From assembly GCA_002900995.3 (NCBI GenBank), contig CM035306.1, positions 372,001-436,000 on the forward strand: 64,000 nucleotides of DNA, given 5' to 3'. Source of the stretch: Ganoderma boninense (Eukaryota > Basidiomycota > Agaricomycetes > Polyporales > Polyporaceae). Below the pieces are notes generated by a model. It was not told the DNA's origin and did not search any database. It saw nothing but the letters and a program-made list of their open reading frames with translations. A program made the translations under genes and the position numbers. Numbering within the stretch: position 1 is the first letter of the stretch; each line of letters starts with the position of its first letter. Of this stretch, positions 43,806 to 54,800 are shown piece after piece.

Positions 43806-46478
43806 CACCATATGTTGTAGTATTGATGTATCATGTTACGACTAACACCCTAGAGCGTTTTACATCAGGTTACGGCTAAAAGTGCGATGTATCAGGAACC
43901 TCTGGAGCCTCCGGGACAGCTTGTTGTCGCTTGCCTTATTTAGGAGATCCTCCTCCGGGGCCACTGATGGCACAGCATTGCTGCCTCCCAGGCTTATCTA
44001 AGCCTGTGGACCACTGTCCCGGGTGCCTGGGTGCCTCCCCCATCAATTCTGGGCTCCCTCCCATCAATTCCGGTATTCCCCCATCAATCCTGGGCTCCCC
44101 CCATCAATTCCGGGTTCTCCCATCATTCTACCAACCTCCTGCCCCTCCTGTCCCAATATAGCAGTCTCTCCTTCCTCCCGGAATTGTGTTAGCTGTATCT
44201 CCCTCATTTCTGGGTGTATTGACTTCGTTCTTTTTGCATTATGTTCGTCTAATTAGCGCGCTTCTAATGCACCTAACACGACCATACAACGAGGGTTATA
44301 ACATATACTAATGGCCCCTCTATAGTCGCTCTAGGGGGGAATGTTTGGCCCATATCTCGGCCGTTTTTGCACGCATTTGCTCGCAAGAGGGCGCGTTTTG
44401 TTCGCGTAATCGACGCGCACAAAACGAGCCCTCTCGCGCCCAAATCCGTCCAGTGGTTCCTCCGCTGCATATATCCCCTCCTCCTGGGGAACAGGTATAT
44501 GCACCTTGGGAACCACTGGACCGATTGGCTTTGTTCTTTTTGCGTCTGGTAGCTACTAGTAAGTGCATTCTAGGCGTACAAACTGCATACAGGTGCACCA
44601 GTTGCCACTGTATGAGGGGGGCATCAATAGTCACCTGTAGTCGACTTCTTCCCCCCATATCTCTTTCGGTTCTTGGCCATTTCTTGTGCCCCTTATATTC
44701 CCGGAAAGCCCTGTGTAAGGGCTTTCCAACAAGCCTACATACACCCCAATCCGTCCACTGTAGCCCTCGGACCATACACCCCTTCCCCTGACTACTCCTC
44801 TCCCCACTGTTTGGCCCATATCTTGGGCAGTTCTGGGCCAATCCACTTGCTCTCTTTTGCATCCTATGCATATAATAGCACTGCTTGTAACCATGCAGTG
44901 TATACCACTATCCCCTCCAGCGATCTATATAGAGTCTGTTATCAGTGGTACCTAGATCTACCCCCCTCTGACATATATGTAAGTGGTGGTAGCTAACTAG
45001 ATCATATACACTACTTGAACACCCTTTGCAGCCGCTTTCCAACAAGCCCAAAACCATCCAAATCGGTCAAGAAATGGATGAGATACAGCTAATAGATCAA
45101 ATGTATCCTGGGGTGTAAGACACTTTAAGACAGGCAGTAAGACACTGCTCTCGGAAATGCCTTACTAGCCCAAGGGGTCCCCCTTGGCTTCAACAAGTTA
45201 TATCTCAATGACTTCTTACCTGTTTCCCCTCAACTTTGTTGCATTGGATAGCTGTAATTGGCTGCTATCCGACCCTGTAACTACATGTTTTATCAGGCAA
45301 ATGGAAAAATTGTCAGAGGGGGGTAAACTGGTGACTACTGATAACACCCTGGATATAGATCTACATGCCTGATAGTACTTCTCAGTGGTGAATTAGCTTG
45401 TGGTATAGTACACATATAGGACACAAAAGAGAACGAGGGGATTGGCCCAGAACTGCCCAAGATATGGGCCAAACAGTGGGGAGAGGAGTAGTCAGGGGAA
45501 GGGGTGTATGGTCCGAGGGCTACAGTGGACGGATTGGGGTGTATGTAGGCTTGTTGGAAAGCCCTTACACAGGGCTTTCCGGGAATATAAGGGGCACAAG
45601 AAATGGCCAAGAACCGAAAGAGATATGGGGGGAAGAAGTCGACTACAGGTGACTATTGATGCCCCCCTCATACAGTGGCAACTGGGTGCACCTGTATGCA
45701 GTTTGTACGCCTAGAATGCACTTACTAGTAGCTACCAGACGCAAAAAGAACAAAGCCAATCGGTCCAGTGGTTCCCAAGGTGCATATACCTGTTCCCCAG
45801 GAGGAGGGGATATATGCAGCGGAGGAACCACTGGACGGATTTGGGCGCGAGAGGGCTCGTTTTGTGCGCGTCGATTACGCGAACAAAACGCGCCCTCTTG
45901 CGAGCAAATGCGTGCAAAAACGGCCGAGATATGGGCCAAACATTCCCCCCTAGAGCGACTATAGAGGGGCCATTAGTATATGTTATAACCCTCGTTGTAT
46001 GGTCGTGTTAGGTGCATTAGAAGCGCGCTAATTAGACGAACATAATGCAAAAAGAACGAAGTCAATACACCCAGAAATGAGGGAGATACAGCTAACACAA
46101 TTCCGGGAGGAAGGAGAGACTGCTATATTGGGACAGGAGGGGCAGGAGGTTGGTAGAATGATGGGAGAACCCGGAATTGATGGGGGGAGCCCAGGATTGA
46201 TGGGGGAATACCGGAATTGATGGGAGGGAGCCCAGAATTGATGGGGGAGGCACCCAGGCACCCGGGACAGTGGTCCACAGGCTTAGATAAGCCTGGGAGG
46301 CAGCAATGCTGTGCCATCAGTGGCCCCGGAGGAGGATCTCCTAAATAAGGCAAGCGACAACAAGCTGTCCCGGAGGCTCCAGAGGTTCCTGATACATCGC
46401 ACTTTTAGCCGTAACCTGATGTAAAACGCTCTAGGGTGTTAGTCGTAACATGATACATCAATACTACAATAGCAGCTG
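43806..46478. mobile_element. 2.67-kb non-coding foldback transposon with about 1.03-kb inverted arms
   Basis: The arms 43815-44844 and 45439-46469 are reverse complements that differ, by eye, by about one single-base indel in a C run. A further 130 bp towards the centre is still similar but diverged, leaving a loop of about 330 bp. Outermost bases are TTGTAGTATTGATG on both sides, preceded by 9 imperfectly matched bases. Each terminus carries repeated GTAAC(A/C)TGAT and GATGTATCA motifs. Each arm also has four tandem copies of CCCATCAATTC(C/T)GGG-like units (about 44038-44130 and its mirror). No transposase-like frame exists, so it must be mobilised in trans. Flanking 7-bp duplications and an empty site at 34236/34237 confirm transposition. 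Confidence 0.9.
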
Positions 46479-46485
46479 CACGCAA
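46479..46485 (+). repeat. Target site duplication of the foldback element (right)
   Basis: CACGCAA, matching the left copy at 43799-43805. Confidence 0.9.
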
Positions 46486-46493
46486 ATTCTCAA

Positions 46494-46805
46494 CGGGTGG
46501 TAGAGACACAGTTGAGAGAGACGGAGCCGTCCTGCGAAACGGAGCTGTAAGCCTAGGTATCAAACTGTGAAAGCGAACAGAGGAGATTTTCATACGTCGA
46601 TATCGCGGGAGCAGTAAGCGTTCTTAGAGCAGCTGGACGTCCAACTTGCATCGCTGGCACCGTTGGCAGCTATTGGGGAGCATTGCACGCCAATGGGAAC
46701 GTTAGGGTTGATCAACGCTAACCCCATGGCTGCTCCATCCGATCGAACATGGGTCAGTACAGTCTGCGCATCTCCGTCCAATCCCTCACGACGAAAGCGC
46801 ACCAG
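46494..46805 (-). pseudogene. Hydrophobin-like C-terminal half, copy 2
   Basis: The same VPIGVQCSPI ... SWTSSC ... C ... SVSLNC arrangement and 43-bp intron as at 34249-34560. Upstream, single-base differences (for example GLDGDAQT here against GLDEMRRT in copy 1) change the frame. As in copy 1, the second Cys of the middle pair is Ser and no signal-peptide exon is found. The foldback element inserted only a few bases beyond the 3' end of this relic. Confidence 0.4.
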
Positions 46806-47822
46806 TCGATAGAGGCTCCATGAGACAGACGTCTGGAGGCCTTTCGTGGCATGAGAGAGGAACACAATACGCACGGCCGAGGTGCCAGCACGGTCGTAAG
46901 CCTGGCAATGTCACCGGCGTGCCACCGTTGAATATGTAGCCAAGCTCAGTAGAAAGAGACTTACCATGGCTGTGGATGCGAATCATCAGAGTCATGCCTG
47001 CCATCGGTCCAACCACATTGCACGACTCGGGGGCCGAGAATTGCCCCCGAAGACCTGTCAATGGGTGCGTTGGTCATGATCGCCACATTGAATAGTTCCA
47101 GGTAAAAACACAAATCTATTCGGAGGAATTTGCAAGCGCACCTTCGAACTTTCTGTGCCGCACAAACCGGAAACGCATCTCACAGGACCGCGTCTTGCAT
47201 GCGGTGCACCGTCAACCTGTCATGTCCAGAAATACCCTGGCGCAGCCAGGATTTCCGTCGGCCGCCAGTCCGGAGTCCTGCAATGAGATCGTTAGCCCAT
47301 AGTCCAAATCGTAGACACTCTTAAACGAACAGATACCCCGCATGCGTGCGTGCGACATATATCGTTCTCATCCCTACGACGTTTGATGCCCCGGACCGTG
47401 GTCTTCACAGGATTGTTGGCAACATGTGCAACTTGAATGCCCGGGAACCGGAGAGCGAGTGTTATCGGAAATCATCATCTGAAATTCTGGGATAGGACAG
47501 GCTTTGAGGACAGCATATCGGACGGCATACAGCCGACCTAGAGCCGGATGATGGTGTCCAGTCAGCGCTAGTTAACATCGAAGGCGATTCTGAATGAGCA
47601 AAATGAGTCTTGCAGAGGCCGAGGCAAGGCTTCTGCTGCGACTCATACTTCATGCTCAACCCGAGCCTGCCTACCCTGCGATAGCATCTAGAAGATAGAA
47701 CCTCGAGCGAGACCAGTACGCAGGCACTGATTCGGAATCGTAAGAAGGCGGTAGCACCAAAGCTGAATGGAACGTATATGAAAGGAGGCGTGGAAGACGC
47801 GAGACCGCAACGACTCACGAGT

Positions 47823-47827
47823 GCCAG
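47823..47827 (+). repeat. Target site duplication of the gypsy element (left)
   Basis: GCCAG, repeated at 57385-57389. Copy 1 of the duplication has a single GAGTGCCAGCCAAGTG at the same place. Confidence 0.9.
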
Positions 47828-48208
47828 TGAGGCGCTCGCTACCCGGAACGGGCAGGTGGCGGCTCACGGGAGAGATGGAGGTTCGCACGAGGGTACAGAC
47901 AGGTTACGAGTCCGTCTCGATTGAACGCTAGGGAAGGGTTCGTAGATACAGGACCGAGTCTTTATATATATGAGGTTACGGGCGCTACGAAGGAGGGTGG
48001 TACGCGGACACATGGGACGCGGGTCGGGGTTCGGAAGGGCACGGAAGGGACTAGTAATACTGTAACGACAGACTAAAGTAAGCAGATGTTAGAACGAATA
48101 CAATGCGGATGTTAAGGAACGTGGGGAGGCAGTGACCGTGGCGCATCAGCGCGGGGGAGAAGGACAGGCCGACGAGCGGCAGTGCAGTAGCGCGCCGTAT
48201 GCGCTACA
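47828..48208 (-). repeat. LTR (3' LTR in element orientation)
   Basis: 381 bp, TGAGGC...GCTACA on the plus strand, i.e. TGTAGC...GCCTCA in element orientation. A TATATATATG-type sequence near 47962-47972 is AT-rich enough to serve in promotion or polyadenylation. Identical by eye to 57004-57384. Confidence 0.95.
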
Positions 48209-48244
48209 TACGCCCTCCTGGGCGGTCGCTCACGACGCCCAAGT

Positions 48245-49021
48245 TCAAGCGGTCGCGGAGCTGACGGCGGGATCCATGACAACATCCAGGTCCGCAGGAG
48301 ACGCCTTGGAGGTTGCCGGAACGGCAGTCTTCGAACCCGAGGGGACAGACGAAGTGGCGGCCGAGGGGCCTGAAGCGGTGCTCGCGGAGGGAGCCGGAAG
48401 ATCGAGAGCGGGGGGAGTCCCGGCGGGGGAGCTGATGACAGAGGCGATCTCCTCGAGAGCCTCGAGACGAGCGATGCTGGTGTGAGTGGCGCTGATGGCG
48501 GCCGCGACCTTCTGCATGCCCCGAGAGAATTTGTCCTCGAGAGCTTTCTCGTTGCGACGGGATAGGCGGCCCTTGAACTTCCGCTTCAAGACCTTGTTGC
48601 GGTGCGCTTCGCGTTCCGCGGCGTCGGCGAGGAGTTGCTCGTATCGCTCGCGCTCCTCGCGGCTGAGTTTGAACGGATCCTCGATCTCGCTCGCACCACG
48701 GAGGAGGGAGGGGATGAGGAGCTCGCGGGGAGGAGGAGGACGAGGGTCGACGGTGATGACACCCGTGATGGTGTCGACGTGGGAAAGACCGTAATGGCAA
48801 TGCTCGTCCTCCATCCAGACCTGTTGGAGCTCGAAGAACCCACCCGGGATGGGGTGGACGGTGAAATCGAAGTCCTTGCCCTGCTCCTGGAGGGAGCGGA
48901 CGAGATCCTCGTGGTCGAGATAGTCCTTGAGGGTGTGCGGCGAGTAGGACAGGGTCTCGGTCGAGAGGAGAGAAGAGATCAGGAAGGTCCCGGAGGTAAG
49001 GCGGTTCGAGTGGAGGTGCAT
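48245..49021 (-). CDS. Extra ORF downstream of integrase in the gypsy element
   Basis: An ATG-initiated frame of about 258 codons (starting MHLHSNRL) lies between the end of the integrase region and the 3' LTR. It is in a different frame from the pol reading that also stays open here. This frame has the more protein-like composition: LKDYLDHEDLVRSLQEQGKD, VHPIPGGFFELQQVW, a Glu/Arg/Leu-rich coiled stretch (REERERYEQLLADAAERE), a basic stretch (KVLKRKFKGRLSRRNEK) and an Ala/Ser/Pro-rich tail. No signal peptide or membrane segment, so it is not envelope-like. The frame stays open upstream of the ATG, so it could also be reached by frameshifting from pol. Function unknown. Confidence 0.6.
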   Translation of the reverse strand: MHLHSNRLTSGTFLISSLLSTETLSYSPHTLKDYLDHEDLVRSLQEQGKDFDFTVHPIPGGFFELQQVWMEDEHCHYGLSHVDTITGVITVDPRPPPPRELLIPSLLRGASEIEDPFKLSREERERYEQLLADAAEREAHRNKVLKRKFKGRLSRRNEKALEDKFSRGMQKVAAAISATHTSIARLEALEEIASVISSPAGTPPALDLPAPSASTASGPSAATSSVPSGSKTAVPATSKASPADLDVVMDPAVSSATA

Positions 49022-49089
49022 GGTGTGTGTGAGAGGAGATCGCGGCACGTGGACGAGGATGGGAACGACGAGTATCGGGAAGGGGTGGA

Positions 49090-51863
49090 TGGGAAGGAGA
49101 AGTGTCGACCTGCCTGTTATAGTCCTCGGCGATCTGGCTCACCAGATCGCGGAGGAACAGGTCAACGCATCCCGAAAATATTTGCGGGTCTTCGGGAGGC
49201 CGTCTCGTACCTTCAGGTAGAGACGACACGGAGTCCACGCCCAATGACTCCAGGTACGAGAGCAACGCACCCAATGGCTCTGCTGTGGCGTACGGGATCC
49301 AAGTCCTATCGCCCGACTTCCATTCGGCCTCGAAAATCGCGTCATTACCTTTTCCGACGTGACTGACAATCCGGCTGATGGCCCATTCGTTTTCAGGGTC
49401 CTCTAGCTCCAAAACTTGAGAGTCTAACCGTCCCGGGAAGAGGCGGTCGTCGTTGGGCTCGTGGATGCGCAACAAGGACGCGTGGAACACGTCATGGACG
49501 CCCCTACGTTTCAGGCTACCCGGGAGGTCGATGCGATAGGACGAGTTCTTGAAGTCGCGGACGATACGGTACGGCCCCATGTACTTCGGTACCAGCTTGC
49601 GTGCCAAGCCCTTGGGAATTGAGATATTTTTCGTCGAGATGTACACGAGGTCGCCCTCCGTGAATGGGGCGGGGCGACGCTGTCGGTTGGCATCCCGTAC
49701 ATGCTTGACTCTGGCCGCTATGACGCTGTCGTGGGCAGCCATGATGGCGGTTTTGACCTTCTGGGCATAAACACGAACACCAGGGTACTCATCTTTTGCG
49801 GGGCGGTTCCAAATCATGGGCCTCGGCATGCGCCCAGTGTTCAGGAAAAACGGAGCGAATCCGGTGGCGTCCGAGCGCGCCATGTTGATGGCGAACTCGA
49901 TAGCAGGCAGGCGGGAGACCCAATCCTTCTGATCGGGTCGTATGCACTGCCTCAGCATTTGCGATACTGTGCGGTTGGCGCGTTCAGTAGAGCCGTCCGA
50001 TTCTGGGTGATACGCACTTGACAGCCGCAGCTTGGTGCCGATAAGGTCATGAAGCTTGGACCAGAACGCGCTCGTGAAAAGCACATCCCTGTCGCTTACG
50101 ATGGCTTTGGGAAGCCCATGCAGCTTGTAGACTTCTGAAAAGACTAATTCAGCGACGTCTCGAGCTTTGTAGGTAGTACGACTCGGGATAAGGTGGACCA
50201 TACCCGTCAGGAGGTCGATGACCGTTGTTATCGAGTCAAACGTCCCATCCCGATTCTTAGACTCCGGGAGGGGTCCGACGAAATCGATGCCGATCGCTTC
50301 CCAAGGCACAGACGGCACCGGGAGAGGGTTGAGCAACCCGTAGGGCTTCTGGTTGGCAGGCTTGCTCCGCTTGCACGTTTGACATGAGTCGCAGTACGCC
50401 TGTACGTCCGGCAGGAGAGTCTTCCACCAGACGTGGTCTCGGAGCAAATCGGACGTCTTTTTCGGGCCTAGATGAGCCAGGAGGGAGTGAGCGTGCGCGA
50501 TAACGATTTCGCGGGCATTTCGTCCCCCGACCACGATATGGGGTACACATAGTAGCTCACGCCCCTGATCCTTGAGGAAAACTAGTCCATCTGAGACTTG
50601 GAAGTTCTTGTACTGTTGGGGAGCACGCACGATGGGGGCAAAGAACGAATCCTCACCGTATCGGTCGCGCAATGCGCCCTCCAGATGGATGCCGTCGTAG
50701 GCGTCCGCGATGTGGTCAAGGAGACGAGCCCCTGTGGCTTGATCCTTCAGCGAGGTTGTTGCTCCCGATCGCCCTGGTTTGGCCGGGTCCACTGGCAACG
50801 TGCTTCCGTTGGCGAGAGGAGGTTGGCCAGCCGCATCGCTGTGAGTGGGGAAGGCTGTTGTCGTGCCAGAACGAGGTGCTTGTGTGGTGTCCCAAGCGGA
50901 GCGGGGGGCACTCGCGCCCTCCTGTCGTCCTGGTGGGTGTAGGACGACACGATGAATGCGGGAGGCGAACTCCCTGGCCGTTTCCGGGCGCCCAGTCTCA
51001 GCCGGGGGAACAGGCTGCTTCTTTCGCCTGTTCTGGCGAGAAGCACTCCGGCGAGACGCCGTGGCGCCCGTGCTGGCACCCGTGGTGGTGCCCTTGTTCA
51101 ACGTTCCGCCCTGCTCGACGACGACGTCCTGGACGACGGGAGATGACCTTGGCGGCCTGGACGCAGGCGGCGGCGACGAGCCGGCTGCCGTGACGCGCCC
51201 ACGTGTGCGTGGGAGAGTTCGACGACGCGTCGCGCTCGACACGCCCTCCAGACGTGATCCCACCGTGCTCGACACGCCCGGCGACCTCGGTCGGGTAGCA
51301 GCCTGAAGAAGACGCTCCGACCGTCGAGGCCCGACAACGGAGACCCCAGAGGGTAGCTCAGAGGCAGCGCGGCCCTCGACGTCGACAAGAACGGGGACAG
51401 AGACAGCGTGCGCGCTGAGCGCAACAGGAGCAGCGACGAGGTCGTCGTGCTGCGTGTACTCGGACAGCGCGCGGACCGTCCCTGGGTGATCATTGGAGTA
51501 CATTCGTGACAAGGCGTCTGCAAGGACGTTGTCAACCCCTGGTACGTGTTCCACTTTGAAGTCGTACTCGGCGATCTTTTCCATCCACCTGGCCTGTCTT
51601 CCCGACAGGTTGCGCTGGTTGAGAAGGTGGATGAGACCTTTATGATCCGTGATCCAGGTGAACGAGCACCCCAACAAGATGTCCCAATGGCGCAGCATGG
51701 CCTCGACACCAGCTAACATTTTCAATTTCATGGACAGGATAGTTCTGCTGGGCGGAGCTGAGCTTCGCGGAAAAGAACGCGGCGACCCGTGCCGTCCGAA
51801 AAGTCGTCGCCTTTGGGACACGACCCCGCGATGCCACCGTGCGAGCCGTCCGTGACGAGCCAA
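49090..51863 (-). CDS. Gypsy pol: RNase H (part), integrase and C-terminal chromo-like region
   Basis: Continues the polyprotein after a frame break at about 51730-51870. RNase H pieces (AFFSAKLSSAQQNYPVHE in one frame, WDILLGCSFTWITDHKG in the next) lead into KVEHVPGVDNVLADALSRMY, the end of RNase H. A Ser/Arg/Pro-rich spacer follows. The integrase has a zinc finger (HSLLAHLG...CDSCQTC) and the DDE triad in GIDFVGPLPE, IVSDRDVLF and SDGSTERANRT. A GPYRIV module and a chromodomain-like segment (WAISRIVSHVGKG...RTWIPYATAEPLG) finish it. Past about 49090 the same frame stays open but turns Arg/Pro/His-rich and overlaps the extra ORF, so it is probably not translated as such. Confidence 0.85.
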
Positions 51864-54800
51864 ATGGGTGGTGCACCCGCTGAGTAGTTCAAGGGCAGGC
51901 GGCGGTGCTCGCGGTGAGCATGCACCAGCCTCTTAATCTTGTCGAACGCTCGTTGGTGAGTGAAGTCCCATTTGAAGGATGCGTTTGCGCCGGTCATGGA
52001 TGCTAACGTACCCATAGGGATGCGTACAGAAGCGATATCGTCCGCAAGGTACCCTACGGACCCCAAGAATCCGCGGAGGAGTTCCTTCGACGTCGGTACC
52101 TTCCAGTTCAGAACGCCGTCGACCTTATCCGGGTCCATTCTAATGCCGTGATCATCCACAACGCGCCCAAGCACCTTCATCTCTGCGCAGAGAAATTTGA
52201 GCTTTGTTGCACTAAGGTACAGTTTCTCGCGGCGCAGAATGTCGACCACCAGTTTGACGTGTTTGCGATGATCTGCCAGAGAGTCCGAGTAGATGACGAT
52301 GTCGTCAAGGTAGACGTCGAGGAACACGCCGATGTGGGGCCCGAAGATGTAATTCATCAAACTCTGGTAAGTAGCGACAGCGTTGCAGTCTCCTTGCTGC
52401 AAAACAAGGCTGACCATGTTTCCATCCGGCGTGGTCATCGCTGTTCGCCCGACATGCTCAGGTTCGATGCGAATCTGCTCGTAAGCATCTTTGCCGTCGA
52501 TCAGGCTTCGGTACGGGCGACGCGAGAGGCGGCGCAAAATGCCTTCCATGTCCGGCAGCGGTGAGGTCAACTTCTTCGTATTCGCATTTCGTTCACGCAA
52601 GTCGCAGACCACACGCAATCGAGGGGGGATCCCTTTCACTCCGGTACCGGGTTTCGTGAGAAGCAGCATGGGGGATGTATTATGGGAGCTCGTGTACTTC
52701 CAACGTCCAGATGTCAGATATGCGTCGCGTTTCTCTACCCAACTAGCTAGATGTGCGTCCGGGCACTTCGATGGTCTCCATGAATAGACTTTCTCGGGGT
52801 CTATTAGTGGGATGCGGTGATTGATAGCCCGAAGAGGAGGCAAAGGTGAGTCGCTTGCTTCTCGGCAGATTGGAGCGGCGTACTCACGTAGCTCTCGTCG
52901 TGCTGCTTCCAGCGCATCTTCCAGGATGTCGGCTGCGTGAGACTGCAGCGTTCGAACCTGTTTACCCTCGATGGGAAGAGCAGGGACGCTGCCTACCACC
53001 AAGGCAGTCGGATTAAGTCCCAGAGTGACTTTGTGCTGGAAAAGGAATGGAGTTCCGAGTATTAGGTCGTAATTCAGTAAGTTAATTACGTCGAAGTACC
53101 TTTCCGACCGGATGCGCTGGTACTCAAGTTGTGCGCGGCAGCCGAAGTTGATCTTGGCGCGGGATCCTTGCACGGCGAGCTGTACCGGGAGAGGTTTGGT
53201 AAGCTCGAAAACTTTCACGTTCAGCTGGTGAGCAAACCTGGCTGAGATGAAGTCCGACAGGGACCCGGAGTCGATCAAGGCGCGGGCAGGCCGCCCGTTG
53301 ACGTGGACGACGACGACGACTGGTTCTGGAATCAGGCGAGAGAAGTCTCGGGGCGCAGCGGCGTTACGCTGCAGGGCCCCGAGGCTGTCATCGGACCCAT
53401 TCGTGTGAGTCTTTGGGCGGATAGCGAACAAAGGGATGGCTGCACTCACCTCTGCGGGCGCCGGCCGCGCGAACAGTACTCTAAGCTCGCCCTCCAAGTC
53501 GTCCAGGTCGAACTCGGGGGCAGCAAAAGTCCTACGCACCTCGCAAGCGTAGTAGTTCAGTAAGTCAAAGCGGGGGTTCCTCAGTAAGTGGTTTGGTATG
53601 GCGACCGATCGGTCGAGATAAAGATCCTTTACTTCCACGTACAGGAAGCCTTGGATGGCGAGATATCGCGGCGAAAGAAGCTCGGTTCCCATCTTCCGGC
53701 CAGGGGTCGTTCGCCTCGAGCCGTCATGCCATTTCTCGCCCAGGACGCTGCCCATCGTGCAAAAGGTTTCATCCCCTCGGCGGAGAAAGCAAGATTGGTG
53801 ATCGGGCGACTTTTGCTCGACTATCCGCTGCCGGTAATAGCGCACCACGTCGAATTCCGGGTCCGTTAGCAGGAAAGACTCGACGAGGACGTCCTCCCGT
53901 TCTCCAATGAAAAATAACATGAAGGCCCGGTGCCGTGCGGTAGACGTGAATAGACGAGGCCTCCCATGGAGTGCATCGCCTTCGGGCAGCAATATGGACC
54001 GTTTACGCGGAGGACGTGCTCCACTCTCGCGGCGTACACATCTCCGATTTCCTGGCGAGGGAGCCCATCCCGACGAGTGCGAGGGAGTTGCAATCCCCGG
54101 TTGAGTCGATTGGGAGGCGGCGCAGAGCACGGGTACCTCCCCGTAAGCTTCGTCGTCGTAGTACCCGGTAGGGGAGCTTTTACCCAGACTGTCCTCCCAT
54201 TCCGTGAGTTCGGAACCGTCTGTGTCTGACCATGCATCAGAGCCGTCTTCCGACTCGGAGGAATCGCTGACTGTTTGTAGCCCAGGGATAGAGTCACGAT
54301 CATCGTCCTCCCAGGGATACTCGGCGCAGTCCTCAGTACTGACCGTGTACTGGTACCCGGGGAGAGCGTCCGGCCCAGGATCATACCAGGGACCTCCAAC
54401 GGCGTTCAAGTCGATTCCCGCAGTTGTTTCGGTAGTGGCCGCTAGATCGCGAAGCCGTTCTGCCCATTCCTCCGTTTCGAGTTCAACGTTGTACGAGGTG
54501 AGGCCCGGAGGCTTACCCTTCTTGTCTGACCTGACGAGGTTCGCCTTGGGACAGGCATTCGCGAAGTGACCCGCTTCCTTGCATAGGAAGCACTTTCCCT
54601 GCTCGCGCAGTTCAGCACGTTCGCGGCTGGGCAAGCGCGGGCCACTGCGGGCGTTCGAAGCCTTCTTCGATGAACCAGAAGGCTTGCTTGAACCTTGCTT
54701 ATATTGATGAGGACGGCCGTTATTTTGGCCGTGGTTCGGACGGCGCTGTTCGCGGTCACGGTGCCGAGGTTCGCGGTCGTTGGTTCGGGTGTTCCGCTGG

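Noticed and set aside
43931..46353. Mirrored open frames in the foldback arms as genes
   Set aside because: Every frame in one arm reappears on the opposite strand in the other arm. None has domain-like composition, start context or introns.
43806..46478. The large palindrome as an assembly artefact (inverted chimeric read)
   Set aside because: A 7-bp target duplication, a matching empty site in the duplicate, and a related terminus at 38263 all fit a real transposon. Long-read confirmation is still desirable.
48204..49089. C-terminal extension of the gypsy pol frame beyond the integrase
   Set aside because: The composition becomes Arg/Pro/His-rich and overlaps a more protein-like frame; it is open only because the DNA is GC-rich.
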